A DNA stretch of 43,826 nucleotides from an uncultured Bacteroidales bacterium (GCA_934725575.1 CAKVCK010000028.1:1-43826), one strand, 5' to 3'. Positions 33,505 to 41,039 are shown, counted from the stretch's first letter. The notes: generated by a model not told the origin, from the letters alone. Program-made: numbers and translations.

Positions 33505-35354
33505 GTCGCCGCGCGGTCATATTCATTCTTTGGCTTTTGCTGCCGTTTTGTTGCTTTGCGCAAGTGGATTCAACCCGCTTGGCGGAGCTTGACAAGCGGC
33601 TGGAAACATATTTCCAAATCCTTGAGCCTGAGAACGTTGATGTCAAGTCCCGTGAATGTGACCTTCTGATTGATTCGGCCAAGGATTCGCTTCTGCGGCA
33701 GCACATCGCCCTCAAGGCTTATGATCATTACCTCAACTCTACGCTTATGGGGGACGAGGGTGTCGCGGTTCATCTTACGGACACTTGGTTCGCTTCGGGA
33801 CTCGTCAGTATGGGCGGGGAAGAGGTGCTTTTCAATGCTAAGATATTCGCGGATTTCAACCGCCAGTCGCTTCTTGGAAAACCGGCTCCTTCGTTTGCGA
33901 TGGAGAGTTTTGAAGGGGATTCAGTCTCGTTCGGAGGCCGCTCGGAGCGCTATCGTGTGCTGCTTTTTTATGACACCGACTGCGCCAAATGCAAGCTGGA
34001 GCTGATGCGGCTCCGGCCTCTGCTGGATTCCCGGAACTGGCCTGTCGATCTTTATGCGGTTTACACCGGCGGTGATAAGGAAAGTTGGGGAAAGTGGCTC
34101 TCTGAGCGAATGAATATCAATGCTCCTCGCACCAGGATATTCAACCTTTGGGATCCCGAGGTCAAGTCTGACTACCAGATGAAATACGGTGTCCTGCAGA
34201 CCCCGAGGATGTTCCTGATTGACAAAGAAGGAACCATCATCGGCCGTGGGCTTGACAGCGATGCCCTTGAGCACCTTCTCGACATCGTCCTCCCCGGCTT
34301 TGTGGACTATGAATATGGCAGCGTCGCCTCCGCCGCTCTGATGGATGACCTGTTCGCATCGTACGATGATCCGGTTTCGGATTCGTTGTCGCATAGAGGC
34401 TCAGATTCATCGCGGAAGCATCCCGACCGGTCGCCGTGCCCGTCGAAGCGATGGCCCCGTCAATCAGATTGGCTCGACAGGCACACCAACCAAAGATGCC
34501 GTGATCGGAATTCTTCCGACTGGTTGCCGAGCCCGTCGGAGCGCCCGGCCCCCACCAGAATCCTGTCGATGGCCAAAACCTTGGAATCAAGCACCTTGTC
34601 CAAGGCAGACACCGTCTCCTTTAAGCACCTCGAAGGCGACCTCCTCTACTGGCTCACATCCCGCCGCGATGAACTCAGCAAGGAAGGCACCCTCCCTTTC
34701 ATCAATGAATATATCCTCTCCCGTCCCGGAATCTGGAACACGCAAGACGACACCCTCAAGGTCGTAGGCCTTGCCCGTATGATGAAAGACCTTCTTTCCC
34801 GTACCCCCGTCGGCTCGAAACTCCCGAAGGCAAAGGATCTCATTCCACGGATTTCTTCAGCTGAATCTCTGTCAAACGTTCCCGCCCAGCCAGATCGCAC
34901 TCGGGAACAGGCTGAGATTAACAACCGTGCCCAGGCGTTTGATCGTGCTCCGGAACATACAGACATTAACAACCGTGACCAGGCGTTTGATCGTTCTCCG
35001 GAACAGGCTGCTGTAAGCGCTAAGGCATACGGTAACCATACCTCAATCCAACCTCGGAATTATGCTAATGTTTCTTTTCTCCGAGACTGGACGAGAAAAT
35101 GGAACCGCCTGCGCGGAAAAGGCGGCTACATTGTCTTCCACACCGAAGGCTGCCCGGTCTGCAAGGCCGAGCTCGCCGCCGCCGACTCCCTTGGCCTGAG
35201 AACCTTGGACGTGAACGTTGATGAGATTATGGTCTCCAACCCAGATCTCGCCAAGTCACTCCTCGACACCTTCGACCTCTCCTCGATGCCATTGATCCTT
35301 CACGTAGGCCGTCACGGCATCATCCTCCGCCGCTACCTCTCTTTTATCCCATAG
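33501..35354 (+). CDS. Exported double thioredoxin-fold protein with repeat-derived linker
   Basis: 617 residues. A signal peptide (MSRRAVIFILWLLLPFCCFAQ) is followed by a helical region, then a TlpA-like thioredoxin domain (GKPAPSFAMESFEGDSVSF; YDTDCAKCKLELM with a CxxC; TPRMFLIDKEGTIIGRG, residues ~130-270). An Arg/Pro/Ser-rich linker (~295-355) is encoded by three REP-like palindromes. A helical segment and a tandem 16-residue repeat (~465-500) come next, and a second C-terminal thioredoxin-like domain has CPVCKAEL and a cis-Pro-like SSMPLIL. It probably acts as a periplasmic thiol-disulfide protein. The coaD overlap gives its start. The linker composition looks nothing like the folded parts and appears to be acquired DNA. 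Confidence 0.75.
   Translation: MSRRAVIFILWLLLPFCCFAQVDSTRLAELDKRLETYFQILEPENVDVKSRECDLLIDSAKDSLLRQHIALKAYDHYLNSTLMGDEGVAVHLTDTWFASGLVSMGGEEVLFNAKIFADFNRQSLLGKPAPSFAMESFEGDSVSFGGRSERYRVLLFYDTDCAKCKLELMRLRPLLDSRNWPVDLYAVYTGGDKESWGKWLSERMNINAPRTRIFNLWDPEVKSDYQMKYGVLQTPRMFLIDKEGTIIGRGLDSDALEHLLDIVLPGFVDYEYGSVASAALMDDLFASYDDPVSDSLSHRGSDSSRKHPDRSPCPSKRWPRQSDWLDRHTNQRCRDRNSSDWLPSPSERPAPTRILSMAKTLESSTLSKADTVSFKHLEGDLLYWLTSRRDELSKEGTLPFINEYILSRPGIWNTQDDTLKVVGLARMMKDLLSRTPVGSKLPKAKDLIPRISSAESLSNVPAQPDRTREQAEINNRAQAFDRAPEHTDINNRDQAFDRSPEQAAVSAKAYGNHTSIQPRNYANVSFLRDWTRKWNRLRGKGGYIVFHTEGCPVCKAELAAADSLGLRTLDVNVDEIMVSNPDLAKSLLDTFDLSSMPLILHVGRHGIILRRYLSFIP
34429..34453 (-). repeat. REP-like palindromic element, copy A (inside CDS)
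   Basis: On the minus strand the core reads CTTCGACGGGCACGGCGACC, closely matching copy D at 38535-38559 (core CTTCGACAGGCTCAGTGACC). A short stem TCGC/GCGA surrounds the loop. It is read in frame as Arg/Pro/Ser-rich linker. Confidence 0.55.
34467..34491 (+). repeat. REP-like palindromic element, copy B (inside CDS)
   Basis: Plus-strand core CTCGACAGGCACA with a stem of different sequence (TTGG/CCAA) but the same position as in copy D (GTCAC/GTGAC). A conserved loop with an exchanged stem is typical of a structured repeat family. Confidence 0.55.
34522..34546 (-). repeat. REP-like palindromic element, copy C (inside CDS)
   Basis: On the minus strand the core reads CTCCGACGGGCTCGGCAACC. Together with copy A it gives an imperfect 30-nt direct repeat (34421-34450 and 34514-34543, 25 of 30 identical) 93 nt apart, so the frame is kept. 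Confidence 0.52.
34893..35007 (+). repeat. 48-nt tandem repeat within the thioredoxin-like gene
   Basis: Two 41-nt blocks (34917-34957 and 34965-35005) differ at two positions, offset 48 nt (16 codons), with a partial third unit starting near 34893. The encoded unit is roughly INNRxQAFDRxPEHxD. It is in frame, so copy-number change would alter length without breaking the gene. Confidence 0.75.
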
Positions 35355-35702
35355 TCACCTCAGTCGGCTCAAGGAACGAAAAACAGGTTTGGATACAGGC
35401 ACGCCCCTGTCACTTGTAAGATTTCCACAGATCGTGCTGTGGAGGCCAATGATTTTGTAATCAGAGTTTTGTCATAGTCTCCTCCTGCCCGATAAGGGTA
35501 TAAGGAAGGATGCTTAATTTTGTGGGAGTCATAATGTTATCCTCCACGTGCGAAAATGTTTGTCGTTTGGACGTATAATGCTTATCTTAGCGACAGCCTT
35601 GAATATGTCCTCCATAAGAGGCGGAATCAGGAGGCGATCAGGGACCCTTTCTGATTCGAAGGCTAAACACATAATGAACGGTAACAACTTAAACATTAGA
35701 CT
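35355..35702. other. 348-bp gene-free region upstream of the RAYT transposase
   Basis: No coding sequence is supported. It holds small hairpins (ACAGG 35395-35399 with CCTGT 35406-35410; CCACAG 35425-35430 with CTGTGG 35437-35442), the left RAYT-flanking repeat (35480-35549), and about 150 bp without recognisable signals before the transposase start. GGCTCAAGGAACG near 35366 is weakly like the REP-like loop. Confidence 0.5.
35480..35549 (+). repeat. Left flanking structured repeat of the RAYT gene
   Basis: Begins CTCCTCCTGCCC-GAT, continues AAGGAAGGATG and TTAATTT, and ends ATCCTCCACG. The same blocks in the same order occur at 36668-36736 after the transposase gene. Complementary CCTCCT and AGGAAGG segments allow a hairpin. 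Similar elements at both ends suggest element termini or REP sequences recognised by the transposase. Confidence 0.58.
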
Positions 35703-36659
35703 ATGACCACAAAAAAGCGTAAGATCATCCCAAGGGGTGTAGCGGTTCACGTATTCCAGAGGGCAAGCCACGGTTTCGTGGTGTTCTACAATTCCAAAGA
35801 CTCTCTGGTGTTTTTCACAATCTTCTGTGTACTTGCTGTAAGACACAACGTTCGGGTACTCGGCCTGTGCATAATGCACAATCATATTCACATCCTGTTG
35901 GAAGATGTCACTTCCGATGAGGTTACGAATTTTATGCGGAATCTTAACTCTTGGTTTACAAAGGTTTATAATTTCCGATACGGCTTGTCTGGGAATCTGT
36001 CCGACACTTATGGCTTGTCTGTCAAGAAAGATGACAAGGCTGTCAGGACGGCTCTGGCCTACGTCAACAACAACCCGGTTGAAGCCCGGATGTGCCATCG
36101 CGCGGAAGAATGGCGATGGAACTTTATCGCTTATGCTGGTTCCAAACATCCATATTCAGAGAAAGTCGCGTTGTCACGAGCTTCCGCCGGACTGAGAAGA
36201 TCCATCAAGAAGGTTGAATATTTCCGGGCTGCAGGGAAGCCGTTGCTCTACGAGAGGCTTGATGAGCTCTTTGATCCGCTGAGGGGCAAGGAGAAACGCC
36301 AGCTGATCGACTTCATTGTCCAGAAATATTCCTGCATCGACTTCAGCCGTGCTGTCAGCTTTTACGGCAGTTATGAAAAGATGATTGGCGCGTTCTCGTT
36401 CAACACAGGTTCTGAATATGACCTCGATGAGCCTTTTGACCCGAAATCCGGACAGGCCTACAGTAAGATGACACGTTACCTTGCTGACGACAAGCGCTTC
36501 AAGGATATTGGCGACATATTTCGTGGACCGTTTGAGATCCGTTTTGAATATTTCGGTGAACTGGTCAACCGTTGCCTTGTCTCTCCGGCCCACGCAAAGA
36601 AATTTCTGCACGTACGTGATGCTGTCGTGGAGGATAAATCGTTGATATTCAAAGAATAA
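35703..36659 (+). mobile_element. REP-associated (Y1/HUH) transposase, RAYT-like
   Basis: 318 residues. The N-terminal ~150 match the Y1 transposase/RAYT fold: RGVAVHVFQRASHGFVVFYNSKDSLVFF, then CIMHNHIHILLED containing the metal-binding HUH (His61-Ile-His63), RNLNSWFTKVYNFRYGLSG in the catalytic-Tyr helix region, and the RAYT-typical ALAYVNNNPVEARM.....EWRWNFIAYAG. Residues ~155-318 are an extra C-terminal region not present in short RAYTs; I do not recognise it. Such proteins nick and join single-stranded palindromic DNA and are linked to spread of REP sequences. It is flanked by a pair of related ~70-nt repeats, and REP-like hairpins occur within 1-2 kb on both sides. No second ORF suggests a classical IS. 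Confidence 0.82.
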
Positions 36660-36667
36660 CCACATTG

Positions 36668-36736
36668 TCCTCCTCGCCTGATCGGATAGGAGGATGGTAA
36701 TTTATTGAATTGATAATAAGCATTTTACCCTCCACG
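36668..36736 (+). repeat. Right flanking structured repeat of the RAYT gene
   Basis: Begins GTCCTCCTCGCCTGATCGG, continues GGAGGATGGTAATTT, and ends ACCCTCCACG, matching the left flank at 35480-35549 block by block. TCCTCCT and AGGAGGA give a 7-bp hairpin stem. It starts 9 bp after the transposase stop. Confidence 0.58.
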
Positions 36737-36874
36737 CTGCCAGCTGACATATTTTGAGTTTTCGTTGCCGTTGAGTATGCGATACTGTGGGCTTGCTGAA
36801 GTGTGATGCGATATTAATGCGTTTAAATTGAAGTGTTTTGCGGTGTCGAGGAATGGAATGGTTGTTTATGTTAC

Positions 36875-36960
36875 GCGTCCCTGCTCCGGCGGGGAATGAT
36901 GGACATTCACCCGGACAGGGAGCAAAGCGTAAGTCAATCATCCCGCCGGAGCAAGGACGC
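36875..36960. repeat. Long imperfect hairpin
   Basis: A left arm (36875-36900) pairs with a right arm (36937-36960) over ~24 bp with one mismatch and a 2-nt bulge; both share GCTCCGGCGGG / CCCGCCGGAGC. A third segment, CCGGACAGGGAGC (910-922 in the 36-kb block), can alternatively pair with the left arm, so a branched fold is possible. The 313-bp gap 36660-36972 holds only this and the right RAYT flank. It could terminate the convergent TSCPD gene or be a palindromic element. Confidence 0.6.
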
Positions 36961-36972
36961 CCGATCCGAAAT

Positions 36973-37275
36973 CTAACCAATCACCTTCCGCAGCACCCGT
37001 GTCAGCTGATCCGAGCACGATGTACCGCGCCCGTGACAGTTGACCCCGGACAGGATCTCGACCGCCTTGCCGGCCTCCATCCCCTCCAGAAGCCTCCCGA
37101 TCGCCTGAAGGTTCCCGTCACAACCTTTGATGTACCTTAAATTGTGGATCTTCCCCTCGATAAGGTCAAAGTCAATCTGAGCCGAGCACACGATCGCGCT
37201 CGGAACCGCCGTGATGTGCCTGACACCATCGGTCGTTTTGTCAGACAGGATTTTGAAATCGTCACCTATAGTCAT
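36973..37275 (-). CDS. TSCPD-domain protein
   Basis: 100 residues with the C-terminal signature NCHGRGTSCSDQLTRVL that defines the TSCPD family (TIGR03905-like), preceded by CSAQIDFDLIEGKIHNLRYIKGCDGNLQAIGRLLEGM. Related domains occur at the C-terminus of B12-dependent ribonucleotide reductases, where they are thought to bind nucleotide or metal; the free-standing protein has no established function. I start at ATG 37273-37275 (MTIGDDFKIL); the longer open frame would run through the promoter. It is divergent from fba. Confidence 0.82.
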   Translation of the reverse strand: MTIGDDFKILSDKTTDGVRHITAVPSAIVCSAQIDFDLIEGKIHNLRYIKGCDGNLQAIGRLLEGMEAGKAVEILSGVNCHGRGTSCSDQLTRVLRKVIG

Positions 37276-37283
37276 TGTAGTAA

Positions 37284-37342
37284 TTGTTAAACGTTTAAAC
37301 AAACAAAAATATAAATTTTTTGTGAAAAATAGCGTAACTTTG
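37284..37342. promoter_or_regulatory. Divergent TSCPD/fba promoter region with palindrome
   Basis: TTGTTAAAC|GTTTAAACAA (37284-37302) is a near-perfect palindrome. It directly follows a minus-strand -7 box (TATTTTTG, 37304-37311) for the TSCPD gene. A plus-strand -7 box TAACTTTG (37335-37342) serves fba, giving a ~57-nt leader. Neither has a convincing -33 box. Confidence 0.5.
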
Positions 37343-37405
37343 CACGGCATTTGAAGAGAACCAATGTCGGAAAAACGGATAATTAATTTCTAAATTCATA
37401 GAATT

Positions 37406-38407
37406 ATGGTATCATACAAAGATCTTGGCCTGGTCAACACCAGAGAGATGTTCGCAAAGGCCGTGAAGGGTGGCTACGCTATCCCTGCCTTCAACTTCAA
37501 CAATATGGAGCAGCTTCAGGCTATCATCCAGGCTTCAGCCGAGGAGAAGTCACCGGTTATCCTTCAGGTTTCCAAGGGAGCCCGCAACTACGCTAACCAG
37601 ACCCTTCTCCGTTATATGGCCGAAGGCGCTGTTCAGTATGCCAAGGAACTCGGTTGGGAGCATCCTCAGATCGTTCTTCACCTTGACCACGGCGACAGCT
37701 TCGAGCTTTGCAAGAGCTGCGTTGACATGGGATTCTCTTCAGTGATGATCGACGGTTCCGCCCTTCCTTACGAGGAGAACATCGCCCTCACCAAGAAGGT
37801 TGTTGAGTACGCTCACAAGTATGACGTCACCGTTGAGGCCGAGCTTGGCGTTCTCGCCGGCGTTGAGGATGAGGTTGCCGCTGAGGAGTCTCACTACACA
37901 AAGCCAGAGGAGGTCATCGACTTCGCTACCCGCACAGGCTGCGACTCACTCGCCATCTCCATCGGTACCTCTCACGGTGCCTACAAGTTCAAGCCGGAGC
38001 AGTGCACAAGAGACCCTAAGACAGGCCGTCTCGTTCCACCTCCACTCGCTTTCGACGTTCTCCACGAGATCGAGAAGAAGCTCCCTGGATTCCCTATCGT
38101 ACTCCACGGATCATCTTCAGTTCCTCAGGAATATGTCGATATCATCAACCAGTACGGTGGCAAGCTTCCTGACGCTGTAGGTATCCCTGAGGAGCAGCTT
38201 CGTGAGGCCGCCAAGAGCGCTGTCTGCAAGATCAACATCGACTCTGACTCCCGTCTCGCCATGACCGCCGCTGTCCGCAAGGTCTTCGCCGAGAAGCCAA
38301 GTGAGTTCGACCCAAGAAAGTACCTCGGACCAGCCCGCGACGAGATGAAGAAGCTCTATGAGCACAAGATCGTTGACGTTCTTGGTTCAAACGGCAAGGC
38401 TGAGTAA
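37406..38407 (+). CDS. fba: Class II fructose-bisphosphate aldolase
   Basis: 333 residues with class II signatures: YAIPAFNFNNMEQLQAI, LHLDHGDSFELCKSCVDMGFSSVMIDGS (zinc His and catalytic Asp), VEAELGVLAGVEDEV, IGTSHGAYKF (zinc His) and IVLHGSSSVP (zinc His), then KINIDSDSRLAMTAAVR. It splits fructose-1,6-bisphosphate in glycolysis and makes it in gluconeogenesis. Codon choice is strikingly uniform (frequent CTC, GCC, AAG, ATC), as expected for a very highly expressed gene. Single-gene unit with its own -7 box and terminator. Confidence 0.97.
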   Translation: MVSYKDLGLVNTREMFAKAVKGGYAIPAFNFNNMEQLQAIIQASAEEKSPVILQVSKGARNYANQTLLRYMAEGAVQYAKELGWEHPQIVLHLDHGDSFELCKSCVDMGFSSVMIDGSALPYEENIALTKKVVEYAHKYDVTVEAELGVLAGVEDEVAAEESHYTKPEEVIDFATRTGCDSLAISIGTSHGAYKFKPEQCTRDPKTGRLVPPPLAFDVLHEIEKKLPGFPIVLHGSSSVPQEYVDIINQYGGKLPDAVGIPEEQLREAAKSAVCKINIDSDSRLAMTAAVRKVFAEKPSEFDPRKYLGPARDEMKKLYEHKIVDVLGSNGKAE

Positions 38408-38450
38408 TTTGTTTGTGGAGCGTAAGCTCTTGACAATCAGTTAGAAATAT

Positions 38451-38484
38451 AATTCCCTCTGGTCGATGTCGACTGGAGGGAATT
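38451..38484 (+). terminator. fba terminator
   Basis: AATTCCCTC (38451-38459) pairs with GAGGGAATT (38476-38484); GTCGA/TCGAC extends the stem inside. It is followed by TTGTTATAT. Confidence 0.78.
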
Positions 38485-38534
38485 TGTTATATATTCATTT
38501 ATAGTTATTTACTTATCACGGTTGAGCTGTGGTG

Positions 38535-38559
38535 GGTCACTTCGACAGGCTCAGTGACC
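38535..38559 (+). repeat. REP-like palindromic element, copy D
   Basis: GGTCACT (38535-38541) and AGTGACC (38553-38559) form a perfect 7-bp stem around the loop TCGACAGGCTC. This resembles the short TTCGACAGGCTCA-type palindromes seen dispersed in many bacterial genomes. Copies A-C in the thioredoxin-like gene share the loop. Confidence 0.68.
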
Positions 38560-38596
38560 GGAGCGACCGAAATTCGGTTCTCGAAACCGTCGGGAC

Positions 38597-38618
38597 GCCC
38601 ATAATCGGCTCAGTGGGC
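38597..38618 (+). repeat. REP-like palindromic element, copy E (degenerate)
   Basis: GCCCA (38597-38601) and TGGGC (38614-38618) flank a loop containing CGGCTCAG, the 3' part of the copy D loop, with a different stem. It lies 37 bp after copy D. ACCGAAATTCGGT (38566-38578) between them is another small palindrome. Confidence 0.42.
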
Positions 38619-38639
38619 AAAAAAGGTGAGACAAAAAGG

Positions 38640-38670
38640 TTTGGGATTATCATTTTTATGCTTAATTTTA
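38640..38670 (+). promoter_or_regulatory. Promoter of the porin gene
   Basis: TTTG (38640-38643), 19-nt spacer, TAATTTTA (38663-38670, one mismatch to TANNTTTG). It predicts a ~20-nt leader. Confidence 0.5.
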
Positions 38671-38697
38671 CCGGAAATTTGAACCACATAATTGAGT

Positions 38698-39714
38698 ATG
38701 CGTATCAAAAAGACGCCGATTGCGGTGATTTTGTTGCTTTTTGTAAGTCGGACTGCGGGGGCGCAGGACGGTAACTTGGTGAATATCGGGCTTCAGGCCA
38801 GGGTGGATTACCAGCGGGAGTACCTGGGCGGGGATGCCGTCAAGGGCAACTGCGGCTTCAAGGGCAAGAATGTCAGCATTCTGATAAACGGAGAGTTCAA
38901 CGAACATTTCTCCTACAACTACCGGCAGCGGCTCTACCGCGGCCACGGCAGTGAAAGTTTCTTCAACGCCACTGACTTCCTTTACCTCACTTATAGGCCG
39001 GACGAGCGTTGGAGCTTCTCCGGCGGCAAGCAGATTGTCGAGATCGGAGGGTATGAATATGACATCGCTCCTATCGACATCTACTTCTTTTCCGAATATT
39101 GCAGCAACATCTCCTGCTACCAGATGGGAGTCAACGCGGGATATTCATTTGGCGGAGGAACTGACCTGCTGCGGTTCCAGCTCTGCCAGAGTCCATTCCG
39201 GCGGGAGAACAGTGACATGTATGCCTACAACCTGATGTGGAACGGCTCCCATGGCTGTTTTGATTCCATCTGGTCACTGAATATGATTGAATATCTTCCT
39301 GGAAAGTTCATCAACTATCTCGCCCTCGGCAACCATTTCTCTTTAGGGAAGTTAACTGTGTTCGCAGACTTTATGAACCGGTCGCTCGTGGACAAGATGT
39401 CGTTCCTGAGGGACTTCACGCTCATCGGTAAGGTGGCATATTCATTCAATGACAAGTTGAATGTCTTTGGAAAGGCGAGTTTTGACCATAACGATCTTGA
39501 CAGGGAAGGGGATTGGTGTGTCATGCCGGGCACATCGATGGGAAGAGTCGGCTGCGGTGTGGAATATTTCCCGCTTGCTGACAAGAGCATCCGCCTCCAC
39601 GCCACATTCTGCCACTCATTCGGGGACAACGGCAACCCTGCCGGTGTCTTGCTTGACAACCAACAGATCGCCAGCGTCGGCCTCACATGGAGGATGAGCC
39701 TGCTCAAACGATAG
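38698..39714 (+). CDS. Outer-membrane beta-barrel porin-like protein
   Basis: 338 residues. A signal peptide (RIKKTPIAVILLLFVSRTAGAQ) is followed by alternating amphipathic beta-strands: VNIGLQARVDYQREYLGG, FSYNYRQRLYRGHG, DFLYLTYRPDERWSFSGGKQIVEIGG, and a final strand ASVGLTWRMSLLKR. The pattern and size resemble phosphate-selective porin O/P-type proteins of Bacteroidota. The start is ATG 38698, two codons inside a TTG-initiated frame. It has its own promoter and precedes the GATE-domain membrane protein by 40 bp. The substrate is unknown. Confidence 0.72.
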   Translation: MRIKKTPIAVILLLFVSRTAGAQDGNLVNIGLQARVDYQREYLGGDAVKGNCGFKGKNVSILINGEFNEHFSYNYRQRLYRGHGSESFFNATDFLYLTYRPDERWSFSGGKQIVEIGGYEYDIAPIDIYFFSEYCSNISCYQMGVNAGYSFGGGTDLLRFQLCQSPFRRENSDMYAYNLMWNGSHGCFDSIWSLNMIEYLPGKFINYLALGNHFSLGKLTVFADFMNRSLVDKMSFLRDFTLIGKVAYSFNDKLNVFGKASFDHNDLDREGDWCVMPGTSMGRVGCGVEYFPLADKSIRLHATFCHSFGDNGNPAGVLLDNQQIASVGLTWRMSLLKR

Positions 39715-39754
39715 TTTCTGAATATTCCGCCTCTAAAGCGTTAACAAGCCTGTT

Positions 39755-40903
39755 ATGAATAAGACCAAGAAAAAGTCTTCGAGCCCCGCCCTGAACGGGG
39801 TGATCTGTCTTGTCATCGTCATCGGTTTCTTTGCCTATCTGGGCATCTCGATGGGCATGGCCAATATGCTCAACACCGTGATGAAAACCGCACATGATCT
39901 TTTGATCAACACCGTGTTCTACCTGATGTCCATCTGTGTGCTGATGGGAGCGCTCAGCCGCCTGTTCGCCGAGTTCGGGGTGGTATCCATTCTGGAGAAA
40001 CTGCTCCGACCGCTGATGAAGCCGCTGTTCAACCTTCCGGGAGTCGCCTCGCTGGGTGCCGTGATGACATTTCTGTCGGATAACCCGGCGATCATCTCGC
40101 TGTCAAAAGACAAGAGGTTCAGCAAATATTTCAAGAAGTACCAGCTGATTTCCCTGACCAATTTCGGCACGGCGTTCGGAATGGGACTCATCGTGATCGT
40201 CTTTATGATGGGGCAGGGCTTCTTCAAGGAGTCTCTGATCGGCCTTTTCGGGGCGTTCTGCGGCTGCATCGTCTCCACCAGGCTTATGCAGAGATTCACG
40301 CTGAAGGCTTTCCCTCAATACCTTACGGAAGAGGCCTGCGAAGGCCTTGAGGAAGAGGGGGCCGAGGAAAAGGAAGAGGAGAAGAAGTCGCTTTTCACCA
40401 GGATTCTGGACTGCCTTCTGGACGGCGGCCGTTCGGGAGTCGAAGTCGGAATGTCCATCATCCCGGGTGTGCTGATCATCTCCACGTTCGTGATGATTCT
40501 GACCTTCGGGCCTTCCGCCTCAGGTGCTTACACGGGTGCCGCCTACGAGGGGGTTGAGATCCTGCCTTGGCTGGCCGACAAGATCGATTTCGTGTTCAAG
40601 GCTCTGTTCGGATTCAATGATCCTCACCTTGTGGCGTTCCCGATTACCTCTCTCGGAGCTGTCGGCGCGGCCCTCAGCCTCGTGCCTAATTTTGTGGCAA
40701 ACGGTTGGGCCGACGGCAACGCAATCGCTGTCTTCACGGCCATCGGAATGTGCTGGAGCGGATTCCTCAGTACCCACACGGCGATGCTGGACTCTTTGGG
40801 TTACAGGGAATTGACCCCGAAGGCCATTCTCGCGCACACGATCGGGGGACTTGCCGCCGCTTTCGCTGCCCATTGGATGTATGTGCTGATTTCCTTGATT
40901 TAG
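39755..40903 (+). CDS. GATE/nucleoside-recognition-domain membrane protein
   Basis: 382 residues, eight to ten transmembrane segments in two halves, separated by a charged acidic/lysine loop (EACEGLEEEGAEEKEEEKKS, residues ~190-210). Halves resembling the nucleoside-recognition (GATE) domain of spore-maturation A/B-like proteins are visible (LMGALSRLFAEFGVVSILEKLLRPLMKPLF..PGVASLGAVMTFLSDNPAI; VEVGMSIIPGVLIISTFVMILTF). Family members are inner-membrane proteins of mostly unknown substrate. The next gene is pnuC, a nucleoside-type transporter, which makes a nucleoside or related role plausible but unproven. A long hairpin follows. Confidence 0.75.
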   Translation: MNKTKKKSSSPALNGVICLVIVIGFFAYLGISMGMANMLNTVMKTAHDLLINTVFYLMSICVLMGALSRLFAEFGVVSILEKLLRPLMKPLFNLPGVASLGAVMTFLSDNPAIISLSKDKRFSKYFKKYQLISLTNFGTAFGMGLIVIVFMMGQGFFKESLIGLFGAFCGCIVSTRLMQRFTLKAFPQYLTEEACEGLEEEGAEEKEEEKKSLFTRILDCLLDGGRSGVEVGMSIIPGVLIISTFVMILTFGPSASGAYTGAAYEGVEILPWLADKIDFVFKALFGFNDPHLVAFPITSLGAVGAALSLVPNFVANGWADGNAIAVFTAIGMCWSGFLSTHTAMLDSLGYRELTPKAILAHTIGGLAAAFAAHWMYVLISLI

Positions 40904-40908
40904 AAACT

Positions 40909-40968
40909 GTTTTGATTTGTTTGAAATGTTCTTTGATGTGAATAATCTTCAAACAAACAAATCAAAAC
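40909..40968. terminator. Long AT-rich hairpin after the GATE gene
   Basis: GTTTTGATTTGTTTGA (40909-40924) pairs with the 40949-40968 arm (TCAAAC-AAAC-AAATCAAAAC) over 16 bp with a 4-nt bulge. A second hairpin GGCCAA/TTGGCC follows at 40978-40995. Probably transcription termination before pnuC. Confidence 0.62.
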
Positions 40969-41005
40969 AACTTCTTAGGCCAAGACTTTTTGGCCGGTCT
41001 CGTTC

Positions 41006-41033
41006 TTGATGTCTGTAAAATTGGCTATTTTTG
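41006..41033 (+). promoter_or_regulatory. Promoter of pnuC, possibly leaderless
   Basis: TATTTTTG at 41026-41033 fits the -7 consensus; a TTG at 41006-41008 has a short 17-nt spacer. A start ~7 nt downstream of the -7 box would coincide with the pnuC ATG at 41040. Confidence 0.5.
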
Positions 41034-41039
41034 CAGTCT

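Noticed and set aside
34421..34543. Direct repeats spaced 93 nt as a CRISPR seed
   Set aside because: Only two imperfect 30-nt copies, no further units, no cas genes; they are better explained as REP-like palindromes.
38408..38697. 81-codon frame starting at 38529
   Set aside because: It runs through the REP-like hairpins and the porin promoter and has no protein-like features.
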